Assembly: GCA_900539625.1 (NCBI GenBank)
Contig: UQCW01000038.1
Coordinates: forward strand, 1 to 26,310
From: an uncultured Prevotella sp.
GTDB taxonomy: Bacteria; Bacteroidota; Bacteroidia; Bacteroidales; Bacteroidaceae
DNA length: 26,310 nt
Direction: 5' to 3'
Part shown: positions 15,132 to 21,863 of the stretch, one piece after another
Layout: each line of letters opens with the position of its first letter
How positions within the stretch are numbered: the first letter of the stretch is position 1
Made by a program: the position numbers and the translations under genes
The notes under the pieces: model-generated
What the model was told of the DNA's origin: nothing
The model's input: the letters and a program-made list of their open reading frames with translations, nothing else
Database searches by the model: none

Positions 15132-16006
15132 TGCTTATGGACGAAAAATTGATAAGTACATTAGGCAAGATACTTCGGCTCTGCAATCAGAATGCGGAGT
15201 TTGATAAAGAATTGCGAAAGAGGCTTGACATGGCTTCTTCCGCAAACGCTTTGTCGTTAGATGTTGAACGTATGGATCAAATCTATGAATATTGCATTGA
15301 AAAAGTCGTTAGGAAACAAGCCCAAGAGTTTTATTCAGCGTTTCCGATAGCATCTATAAAAGATATCCTTGTAGAAGATTTTTGCAGGATGGAGACGTTC
15401 CGACGTAAGGATAACTTTGGTGATTTTTGTTTGTCGTTGTACCAACAAATAGAGTGTATGACAAACTCTATATGTTCCAACTCTGACTTAAGCGTCATAG
15501 CTGAGCGTATGTGGGAACATCCAGCCTATGTTAAAACAGGTAAAGGTATCACGCCCACTTTGGAGGTGAGATCTGAAGGACATTATACTGTTGCAAAGTT
15601 CGTATCCCCTTGGACAAAAGAGAAAACAAGTATGCCTAATGCAGCAGCAAAATCAAGGTCTGCGCTTCAATCTCTTTGTGCAAAAGATAAGATTAGATGC
15701 GTAGTCTATTTCTTGGGATATAAGGCTGCCATGACCCCCAACAACTATAACAGCTATAAAGAATTTACTTCGCTTTTATTGGACCTTTATCAGTGCCGTA
15801 ATATGAATCATAGAGGCAACGACTCAACCATATGGCAAAAAGAGACACTTGACAGGATTCTGCCCAATAAGGCCGTCTATTATTTGAAATTTTTGGGAAC
15901 ATTGACGTTGTATGTGGAGCAGATAAAGAATGGGTGGAGCTATATTCCAGTGCTGAAAAAATATGCCCTTTCGCTGTCTTCCAAGGAAGTAAGAACCAAG
16001 GCATAA
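15131..16006 (+). CDS. Retron partner protein, HEPN-like candidate effector
   Basis: The 291-residue product starts on the last base of the RT stop codon (TAATG), so its translation is coupled to the RT; a second ATG lies two codons in. It is predicted mainly helical, with no signal peptide or membrane segment. I do not recognise the family. Two features recall HEPN toxins of the Abi_C type: DNFGDFCLSLYQQIECM (residues 94-110) and, in a C-terminal helix, LYQCRNMNHRG with Arg223 and His227, followed by a helical segment. The canonical HEPN motif is Rx4-6H, while here it is Rx3H, so the assignment is tentative. By analogy with other retrons it is probably the toxic effector held in check by RT-msDNA and released on infection. 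Confidence 0.7.
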   Translation: MLMDEKLISTLGKILRLCNQNAEFDKELRKRLDMASSANALSLDVERMDQIYEYCIEKVVRKQAQEFYSAFPIASIKDILVEDFCRMETFRRKDNFGDFCLSLYQQIECMTNSICSNSDLSVIAERMWEHPAYVKTGKGITPTLEVRSEGHYTVAKFVSPWTKEKTSMPNAAAKSRSALQSLCAKDKIRCVVYFLGYKAAMTPNNYNSYKEFTSLLLDLYQCRNMNHRGNDSTIWQKETLDRILPNKAVYYLKFLGTLTLYVEQIKNGWSYIPVLKKYALSLSSKEVRTKA

Positions 16007-16152
16007 AATCTTGGAAAAAAGAACTGCCGTAAGACAACAAAAAGCTACTTGTCTACCAGCGAGTGACTCTCTTTTTATGTCTTAATCTCAAAACAAATAA
16101 AAAACTAAGTTTAACTTATGCCGGAGAATACAAAACGGCTCTAATAATTTTC

Positions 16153-16164
16153 GTATTATGAAAC
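16153..16164 (+). repeat. Right copy of the 12-bp direct repeat, at the leuD start
   Basis: GTATTATGAAAC is identical to 11035-11046. Its ATG (16158-16160) is the leuD start codon. If it is an insertion scar, the ancestral junction would have had leuD starting about 10 bases after leuC. Confidence 0.45.
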
Positions 16165-16742
16165 AGAAATTCAACATCATAGACAGCACCTGTGTGCCTC
16201 TCCCGTTGGAGAACGTCGACACCGACCAAATCATCCCGGCGCGTTTTCTCAAAGCCACCGACAAGGCGGGCTTTGGCGACAATCTTTTCCGCGACTGGCG
16301 CTATAACCCCGATGGCACGAAGAAAGACTTTGTGCTCAACGACCCCACTTATTCTGGCACCATCCTCGTGGCAGGCAAGAACTTCGGTTGCGGGTCGAGC
16401 CGCGAACATGCCGCCTGGGCCATTGCCGGCTACGGTTTCCGCGTCGTTGTGAGCAGTTTCTTTGCCGATATCCACAAGCAAAACGAACTCAATAACTTCG
16501 TCCTTCCAGTTGTGGTCAGCGAACCCTTCCTTCAACAGCTTTTTGCCGACATCAAGGCCAATCCGCAGATGCACGTGGTGGTTGACCTCCCAAATCAAAC
16601 CATCACCAACACGTCCAGCAACCTCCAAGAGCATTTCGATATCAACGGCTATAAGAAATATTGTCTTGAAAATGCCCTCGATGACATCGACTTCCTCTTG
16701 GAAAACAAAGACAAGATTGAAGCCTGGGAGAACGACCGCTGA
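16158..16742 (+). CDS. leuD: 3-isopropylmalate dehydratase small subunit
   Basis: The 194-residue protein is the small swivel subunit of isopropylmalate isomerase, which caps the active site of LeuC. The N-terminal VPLPLENVDTDQIIPARFLK and the signature NFGCGSSREHAAWAIAGYG are diagnostic, and the length is normal. GC-rich codon use matches leuA and leuC, not the AT-rich island just upstream. No -7 consensus element is evident in the 150 bases before it, so it may depend on read-through from the island or on a non-consensus promoter. leuB is not found in the window. Its stop is followed by REP-like sequence and a 45-base hairpin. Confidence 0.97.
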   Translation: MKQKFNIIDSTCVPLPLENVDTDQIIPARFLKATDKAGFGDNLFRDWRYNPDGTKKDFVLNDPTYSGTILVAGKNFGCGSSREHAAWAIAGYGFRVVVSSFFADIHKQNELNNFVLPVVVSEPFLQQLFADIKANPQMHVVVDLPNQTITNTSSNLQEHFDINGYKKYCLENALDDIDFLLENKDKIEAWENDR

Positions 16743-17035
16743 TATGTCTCTCTCCCTTTCTTTCCTTTCGGCGGGAAAACTCTGCTGGTTTCATCACCAT
16801 TACTAAACACAAGGGGTGTCCTGAAGATTCCGTTACGGTTCTTTCAGGACACCCCTAAGTGCTTTTCGCAGAGATGCCCGTGTGCAGATTGCTTCATGCG
16901 TATATGTCGAAGGCAGCACGCGTGTAACGGAAACCGCACAGCTCGCAGCCCCCGTTCGGCGTCCTCCATCCGCGCAGAAAAGGGCGTTTTTGAGGCTTGC
17001 GGCAAACAATTATCTGTCGTAAATTATCCAATCTC
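16743..17035. other. Intergenic DNA between leuD and dnaA
   Basis: This gap contains a 16-bp string, CCATTACTAAACACAA (16797-16812), found identically at 24700-24715, and directly after it the hairpin at 16812-16856. On the minus strand 16894-17010 reads as a short peptide end with CELC (GWRTPNGGCELCGFRYTRAA), possibly a gene remnant, but without a good start or promoter. A DnaA-box-like TTATCCAAT is at 17024-17032, matching the TTATCCACA consensus at seven of nine bases. Confidence 0.45.
16812..16856. terminator. Perfect 14-bp hairpin after leuD
   Basis: AGGGGTGTCCTGAA (16812-16825) is exactly complementary to 16843-16856, with an inner CCG-TTA-CGG mini-stem (16830-16838). It lacks a T-run, so it may be a transcript-end stabiliser or REP-like element rather than a classical terminator. 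Confidence 0.55.
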
Positions 17036-17066
17036 TTGTGAAATTCAAAAAAAAATGAGAACTTTG
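17036..17066 (+). promoter_or_regulatory. Probable dnaA promoter
   Basis: TTG at 17036-17038 and GAACTTTG at 17059-17066 with a 20-base spacer. The -7 element deviates from consensus at its first base. A DnaA-box-like site lies just upstream at 17024-17032, which would permit autoregulation. Confidence 0.5.
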
Positions 17067-17124
17067 TAAGGCTTTTCGTCTTCTGAAAAAGAACGAGGCG
17101 TCCAATATAAGTTGAAGATATATC

Positions 17125-18489
17125 ATGGAAGAAGTCGCCAAGAACAAGTGGAACGCTTGTTTGCAATACATACAAAGTAAGTTACCTGCTGGAGAATACT
17201 CCACCTGGTTTGAGCCGCTTGCCCTCTTTAAAGCAGAGGGCAACAAGCTCACCATCAGTGTGCCCAACGAGTATGTAGGCAACTATATCCGTGAGAACCA
17301 CCGCGTTGTCTTGCAGGAAGCCGTCAATGTCTCCTTCGGACAGCTCACGCAGATCTTCTTTCGCGACGAACAGAAGATGGCAGAATGGGCGAAGGCGCAG
17401 GAGCAGAAACGCAAGGATGAACAACAGCAGCAGGCCAAGCAGAACAAGCAACACCAGTTGCCGCCGTTGCGCTCCAACCTCAATTCCAGCTATAGTTTCG
17501 ACCGCTTTGTCGAAGGCGAGAGCAATAAGTTGGCACATGCCGTGGCCGTTTCCATCTCGGAACATCCCGGACAGACCACCTTCAATCCCTTCTTTCTCTA
17601 TGGGCCGTCGGGCGTTGGGAAGACCCATTTGGTGAATGCCATGGGCCTTGCCATCCAGCAGCGTTTCCCCGACAAACGTGTGCTCTTCGTATCGGCCCAT
17701 GTGTTTAAGACGCAGTTCACTGACTCCGTCATCCATAACACCACCAATGATTTCATCAACTTCTACCAGTCGATAGACGTATTGATCATCGACGATATTC
17801 AGGAAATCACGACGGCGAAAACGCAGCAGGCCTTTTTCCACATCTTCAACCATCTGCAGCAAAACCGTCGCCAGCTCGTCATCACCTGCGACCGTCCGCC
17901 AGTGCTCTTCGAAGGCATTGAAGACCGCATGCTGACGCGATTCAAATGGGGCATGGTGGCCGAGATGGAAAAGCCCGACACGAAGTTGCGCAAGGCCATC
18001 CTTGAGTCGAAGATTCGCCGCGACGGTCTGACATTCCCTGATGAAGTGGTGCAATATGTCGCACAGAATGCCGAGAGCAGTGTGCGAGAGTTGGAAGGCA
18101 TTGTCAACGGCATTATGGCCTATTCCATCTACGACAACTGCGATATAGACCTCCATCTGGCCGCCCGCGTCGTGGCCCGCATTGTCAACATGGAGCGCAA
18201 AGAACTCACCGTTGACAACATCATTTCGGCCGTTTGCCAGCATTTCGGCACCAAGCAGCGCGAGGTGATGAGCAAGAGTCGCAAGCAGGCCATCGTCAAA
18301 GCCCGCCAGCTCACGATGTATCTCTGCCATAAATACACAGAGATGTCGTACAGCCAGATTGGGCGCAGTGTCGGTGGGCGCGACCATTCCACCGTGTTAC
18401 ACAGTTGCAACCAGGTGGTAAAGAAAATCACTTCCGACCGCACGTTCCGCCACGAAGTGGAAGAACTGGAGGCGGTGTTGAAGAAATGA
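17125..18489 (+). CDS. dnaA: Chromosomal replication initiator protein DnaA
   Basis: The 454-residue protein is full-length DnaA, the ATP-dependent initiator that melts oriC and loads DnaB. Domain I (residues 1-85, including EYSTWFEPLALFKAEGNKLTI in two overlapping parts) mediates interactions; a Gln/Lys-rich linker (about 90-115) is domain II; domain III has FLYGPSGVGKTHLVNA (Walker A GPSGVGKT, 160-167), Walker B VLIIDDIQ (219-226) and an arginine-finger region; domain IV ends with SVGGRDHSTVLHS (416-428), the DnaA-box-binding signature. No cluster of DnaA boxes or DUE was seen on either side, and the usual dnaN and rpmH neighbours are absent, as is common in Bacteroidetes. So the gene does not by itself mark oriC. 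Confidence 0.97.
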   Translation: MEEVAKNKWNACLQYIQSKLPAGEYSTWFEPLALFKAEGNKLTISVPNEYVGNYIRENHRVVLQEAVNVSFGQLTQIFFRDEQKMAEWAKAQEQKRKDEQQQQAKQNKQHQLPPLRSNLNSSYSFDRFVEGESNKLAHAVAVSISEHPGQTTFNPFFLYGPSGVGKTHLVNAMGLAIQQRFPDKRVLFVSAHVFKTQFTDSVIHNTTNDFINFYQSIDVLIIDDIQEITTAKTQQAFFHIFNHLQQNRRQLVITCDRPPVLFEGIEDRMLTRFKWGMVAEMEKPDTKLRKAILESKIRRDGLTFPDEVVQYVAQNAESSVRELEGIVNGIMAYSIYDNCDIDLHLAARVVARIVNMERKELTVDNIISAVCQHFGTKQREVMSKSRKQAIVKARQLTMYLCHKYTEMSYSQIGRSVGGRDHSTVLHSCNQVVKKITSDRTFRHEVEELEAVLKK

Positions 18490-18608
18490 GATGTTGGCGT
18501 TGCCAGCAAACCACAGAGATTTCTGGTGCAACAAGCTTGAGGGCATTCCTCATTTGCCTACAACTTGAAACACAAATAAAATATACAACAGAACCTACGC
18601 ACATTACG
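18490..18608. other. Intergenic DNA after dnaA
   Basis: No ORF or clear signal; it leads into the terminator at 18609-18670. Confidence 0.4.
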
Positions 18609-18670
18609 CGAGGATTACACGTTCCCTTTTCCCACCCTAAAGCCGACGTGTAATCCTCGTGTTTTTTTTT
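18609..18670 (+). terminator. Intrinsic terminator after dnaA
   Basis: CGAGGATTACACGT (18609-18622) is perfectly complementary to ACGTGTAATCCTCG (18646-18659), with a 23-base loop, followed by TG and nine T (18662-18670). Confidence 0.85.
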
Positions 18671-18685
18671 GTAAATGAGCCACGC

Positions 18686-18841
18686 TTGCCCATGATTTGC
18701 GACAAAAAATGCGCGGTTGCCGCTGATTTGCAACAAAATTAGCCCCATGTTGCCACTGATTTGCAACAAAGAATTGCGCTGTTGCCCATGATTTGCGACA
18801 AAAAAGATGTATCTTTGCCCATGAATTCAAACAAATAGGGT
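18686..18841. repeat. 4.8 tandem ~32-bp repeats carrying the promoter of the DUF4143 ATPase gene
   Basis: Units start at 18686, 18717, 18750, 18782 and 18815 (periods 31, 33, 32, 33). Each begins TTGCC, continues nnTGATTTGCRACAAA and ends in a variable ~10-base tail; the last unit is partial and degenerate (TTGCCCATGAATTCAAACAA). The TTG of unit 5 is part of the -7 element TATCTTTG at 18810-18817. The array ends one base before the ATG. A period near three helical turns would place each core on the same DNA face. Confidence 0.85.
18810..18817 (+). promoter_or_regulatory. -7 element TATCTTTG of the DUF4143 ATPase gene
   Basis: It matches TAnnTTTG and sits at the junction of repeat units 4 and 5, 24 bases before the ATG. 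The -33 position falls within repeat unit 4. Confidence 0.7.
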
Positions 18842-20176
18842 ATGTTTAAGCGCAAGATATTAAGTAAATTAGAAGCATGGAAGCAGGATGAACGGCATAA
18901 GCCGCTCATCTTGAGAGGAGCCAGGCAAGTGGGTAAGACAACAATTGTCAACGAATTTGGCTCCCGTTTTGACAACTACCTATACTTCAACCTGGAAATG
19001 GGAGAGAATGTCAGATTATTCGAGATGGATATTCCTCTGAATGATTTGATTAACATGCTGTTTGCCAGCTTGGGTAAAACCCAGCATGAAGGCACTACGC
19101 TCATTTTCATCGATGAGATTCAAAATTCTCCTAAAACAATTGCTTTGCTGAGATACTTCTACGAGCAGAGGCCAGACCTCTATGTCATAGCAGCAGGCAG
19201 TTTGTTGGAGAATCTTGTAGACGTCAATGTCAGTTTCCCCGTAGGAAGAGTGACATATCTGGCCTTGCGTCCTTGCTCTTTCTATGAGTTTTTGGGAGCC
19301 ATTGGCAAAAACAATCTTCTGACCATTCTCTCGCAGAAAGCAGAATATACCATCGCTTTTCATGAGCAGCTCATGCACCAGTTCAATCAATATGCCATCA
19401 TTGGCGGAATGCCAGAAGCCGTGCAGCGCTATGCAGAGACTCTGAGCATCATCGCCATTGAAGATGTGTATGAGACCTTGGTGCAGGCCTACAAAGACGA
19501 TTCAGAGAAATATGTGAAAGGCAACAAACTGACAGATGTCGTGCGCTTCATCTTGTCGTATGGCTGGGCGTTTTCGGGCGAAACCATCACCCTGGGCAAC
19601 TTCGCCAATTCGGGGTATAAATCGCGGGAAGTTGGAGAAGCATTTCGTCTTTTGGAAAAAGCCATGCTCCTGGAGTTGGTTTATCCCGTATCTTCCACCC
19701 AAATGCCCGTCATTCCGGAAACCAAGCGAATGCCTAAACTCATCTGGTTTGATACAGGACTGGTGAATTATCAAGCCGGCATCAGAAAAGAGATAATTGG
19801 TTCAACAGAGATGGTTGACAGTTGGCGGGGCCATATTGCCGAGCAAATCACAGCCCAAGAACTTCTGTCAACGGAATACCGGGTGGGGCAACACCGCTCG
19901 TTTTGGGCCAAACCCAACAATGGTGCCGAAGTCGATTTTCTTTTCATCCACAACTCCAAACTCTATCCCATAGAAGTGAAAAGCGGCACCAATGCTCATC
20001 TTCGTTCACTACAGGTTTTCATGGACAGCTCGGAGATAGACGTTGCCATCCGCATTTGGTCGAATCCTTATTCTGTTAATCTGGTAAAGACTCCCAAGGG
20101 AAAGGAATTCCGCTTAATCAATTTGCCATTCTATCTGATAGGCAATTTACACCAAGTGTTGGATGACGTGATATGA
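18842..20176 (+). CDS. AAA_14/DUF4143 family ATP-binding protein
   Basis: This 444-residue protein belongs to the common bacterial AAA ATPase family with a C-terminal DUF4143. Walker A is RGARQVGKTT (residues 25-34) and Walker B IFIDEIQNS (88-96), followed by an AAGSLLE sensor segment. The C-terminal domain holds GAEVDFLF (361-368) and IEVKSGT (377-383), which form a PD-(D/E)xK nuclease-like site with Asp365, Glu378 and Lys380. The family is widespread and often present in many copies in Prevotella and Bacteroides; its function is not established, though the nuclease-like fold suggests nucleic-acid contact. It is monocistronic, with repeats both upstream (18686-18841) and downstream (20301-20401), which hints at a mobile or variable locus. 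Confidence 0.9.
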   Translation: MFKRKILSKLEAWKQDERHKPLILRGARQVGKTTIVNEFGSRFDNYLYFNLEMGENVRLFEMDIPLNDLINMLFASLGKTQHEGTTLIFIDEIQNSPKTIALLRYFYEQRPDLYVIAAGSLLENLVDVNVSFPVGRVTYLALRPCSFYEFLGAIGKNNLLTILSQKAEYTIAFHEQLMHQFNQYAIIGGMPEAVQRYAETLSIIAIEDVYETLVQAYKDDSEKYVKGNKLTDVVRFILSYGWAFSGETITLGNFANSGYKSREVGEAFRLLEKAMLLELVYPVSSTQMPVIPETKRMPKLIWFDTGLVNYQAGIRKEIIGSTEMVDSWRGHIAEQITAQELLSTEYRVGQHRSFWAKPNNGAEVDFLFIHNSKLYPIEVKSGTNAHLRSLQVFMDSSEIDVAIRIWSNPYSVNLVKTPKGKEFRLINLPFYLIGNLHQVLDDVI

Positions 20177-20300
20177 CATTCCATTAAATGGAGATGGACG
20201 TGTGGTCTCTATCCTATTCACCAAACCTCGGAACCTATAACATGAAAATCCGGAGACACGACTTGTCTGCGAATTTGGGATGTGCAGCGCTCGTCTCTCG
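20177..20300. other. Intergenic DNA after the DUF4143 ATPase
   Basis: Nothing recognisable apart from a small CCAT-TAA-ATGG palindrome at 20182-20192. No terminator with a T-run was found. Confidence 0.35.
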
Positions 20301-20401
20301 TCCCAGATGCGTTCGTCGCACGTCCCAGATGCGTTCGTCGCACGTCCCAGATGCGGTTGTCGCTCGCCCCAGATGCGGTCATCGCACGTCCCAGATGCGT
20401 T
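20301..20401. repeat. Five tandem 22-bp repeats
   Basis: Copies start at 20301, 20323, 20345, 20367 and 20389, all with a 22-base period; the core is CCCAGATGCG followed by a variable TTCGTCGCACGT-like tail, and the last copy is partial. The period is not a multiple of three, so it is not a coding repeat, although open frames cross it. Spacing without unique spacers rules out CRISPR. Confidence 0.9.
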
Positions 20402-20512
20402 GAAAGCCATAGGATTTAAATCGGCAACGGCTGTTCCGCCATTAATAAGGAAAAGCCGATTGGAAACGGATATACGTTTTTTAGGATTTCCCATAAATTC
20501 GTGGCCTATTTT

Positions 20513-20544
20513 TTTGTGGTCACCGCGAATATAGTTTACCTTTG
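20513..20544 (+). promoter_or_regulatory. Promoter of the Smr/DUF2027 gene
   Basis: TTTG at 20513-20516 and TACCTTTG at 20537-20544 with a 20-base spacer: a near-ideal Bacteroidetes promoter. The ATG is 24 bases downstream. Confidence 0.85.
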
Positions 20545-20567
20545 TAGAAATAAAAAAGCATGCGATT

Positions 20568-21701
20568 ATGAAAATAGGAGATAAAGTACGTTTTTTAAAT
20601 GATGTTGGCGGTGGCATCGTCGTCGGATTCCAAGGAAAAGACTTGGCAGTGGTGAAGGATGAAGACGGTTTTGAAGTGCCGACGCTCATCAAAGAATGCG
20701 TCGTGATTGACACTGACGACTACAATCTGGCGCGGCCGCAAAAGCCGCAAGCCAAACCAGTTGAGAAGACGCCGACATCCGTTTCGGCGTTGCTGCACGA
20801 CGTGGACGAACTCGACGAAGACGCTGAGGAAGAAGACATTGCCGACCGCCCCATCACGTTCCGCCCGAAAGCGCTGGAGCGCCGTGGCGGCAACCAGTGG
20901 ACGGCATTCTTGGCTTTCGTTCCAGCCGATGTGAAAGACCGCGATGACGATGCCGTCTTTGAAGTGTATCTCGTCAACGACTCCAACTTCAATATGCGTT
21001 TCGTACTCTTCACGCACGAAGGGGCCGCCGTGACGCTTCGCCACGAGGGAGAAGTGGTTGGTAACACGAAACTCTTTCTGCAGGAAGTACGCCGTGACGA
21101 AATCGGCGCGTGGGAACGCATCACGGTGCAGGCCTTCGCCTATAAGCCCGAGAAAACCTTCCTGCCGAAAGCACCGCTGAATGTTGGACTGCGCATCGAT
21201 GGCTCGAAATTCTTCCGTCAGAACACCTTTACGCCCTCCGAATATTTCACCTCCCCTTCGCTCCGCTTCGACCTGGTGCGCGACGACAAACCCGTGCGCA
21301 CGGTCTTTGTGGAAGCCGCCGAAGTGCATGAAGCCATGACCGACAAACCGAAAGAGGCCGACTGCAGCAGGCAGAGAGCTTTGACAATGTCTCTGCGCGA
21401 GGGGAAAAAGATAGGGGAGAACCAGATACTTGAAGTGGACCTCCACGTCGATGAACTGCTCGACACGACTGCCGGTCTTGAAGCCAAGGATATTCTGGAA
21501 TACCAGATGAAAGTGTTTCGCGAGACGATGGATGCGGAGCTGAAACACCGTGGCCGCAAAATCGTTTTCATCCACGGAAAGGGTGAGGGCGTCTTGCGTT
21601 CGGCCATTCTCAAAGAATTGAAAACCCGCTATCGGCAGTGCCGCTATCAGGATGCGTCTTTCCGTGAATATGGTTATGGCGCAACGATGGTGACGATATA
21701 G
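20568..21701 (+). CDS. DUF2027 and Smr domain protein
   Basis: The 377-residue protein starts MKIGDKVRFLNDVGGGIVVG, a small beta-barrel-like N-terminal domain typical of the Bacteroidetes DUF2027 family, then an acidic linker (about 75-95), a central beta-rich domain (about 100-270) and a C-terminal Smr domain. The Smr motifs are DLHVDEL (Asp291-Leu-His293) and FIHGKGEGVLR (His336-Gly-Lys-Gly), which in MutS2 and other Smr proteins form an endonuclease-like site on DNA or RNA. Function in this architecture is unknown; a role in ribosome or nucleic-acid quality control is conceivable. It has its own strong promoter (20513-20544). A long imperfect REP-like hairpin follows the stop. Confidence 0.9.
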   Translation: MKIGDKVRFLNDVGGGIVVGFQGKDLAVVKDEDGFEVPTLIKECVVIDTDDYNLARPQKPQAKPVEKTPTSVSALLHDVDELDEDAEEEDIADRPITFRPKALERRGGNQWTAFLAFVPADVKDRDDDAVFEVYLVNDSNFNMRFVLFTHEGAAVTLRHEGEVVGNTKLFLQEVRRDEIGAWERITVQAFAYKPEKTFLPKAPLNVGLRIDGSKFFRQNTFTPSEYFTSPSLRFDLVRDDKPVRTVFVEAAEVHEAMTDKPKEADCSRQRALTMSLREGKKIGENQILEVDLHVDELLDTTAGLEAKDILEYQMKVFRETMDAELKHRGRKIVFIHGKGEGVLRSAILKELKTRYRQCRYQDASFREYGYGATMVTI

Positions 21702-21702
21702 G

Positions 21703-21812
21703 GGGGCTTCTGAAAATTCTGATTTGCTTTGATCAGACTCGCCCTACCTTTCAGGGGCGCTGTCGCCTCTCTATCAACCTTGATTATTTCTGAATTTTGA
21801 ACACCCCATCCG
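21703..21812. repeat. Large imperfect REP-like hairpin after the Smr gene
   Basis: The left part (from 21703, GGGGGCTTCTGAAAATTC) is imperfectly complementary to the right part (GAATTTTGAACACCCC, to 21806), with an inner CGCCC/GGGCG stem (740-744 and 755-759 of 21 kb). Its reverse complement contains GGGGTGTTCAAAATTCAGAA, closely matching GGGGCGTTCAAAATCCAGAA at the window end, so it belongs to a dispersed family. Confidence 0.65.
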
Positions 21813-21855
21813 ATAGAATCTATCAAATAAAAAAATAATCCTGACCATCTACTTA
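21810..21855 (+). repeat. Solo half of the foldback element B family
   Basis: CCGATAGAAT, then an AT-rich stretch, then AATAATCCTGACCATCTACTTA. This matches the right half of element B (from 9551 to 9596) with only a few differences. It ends eight bases before the ATG of the next gene. Confidence 0.7.
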
Positions 21856-21863
21856 CTATAATA

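Noticed and set aside
17010..17032. DnaA boxes marking oriC
   Set aside because: Only two weak matches (TTATCTGTC, TTATCCAAT) were found; no cluster or AT-rich unwinding element.
16894..17175. 93-codon reverse-strand ORF before dnaA
   Set aside because: Its N-terminal part is antisense to the dnaA start and promoter; only the last ~35 residues look protein-like, and no start or promoter supports it.
17182..18387. 401-codon reverse-strand ORF over dnaA
   Set aside because: Antisense shadow of a canonical dnaA.
18615..18830. Reverse-strand ORF with repeated FVANQ/FCRKSW peptides
   Set aside because: It is a translation of the 32-bp non-coding tandem repeats and crosses a terminator.
20301..20401. 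CRISPR array
   Set aside because: The repeats are directly adjacent with a 22-bp period and no unique spacers; no cas genes nearby.
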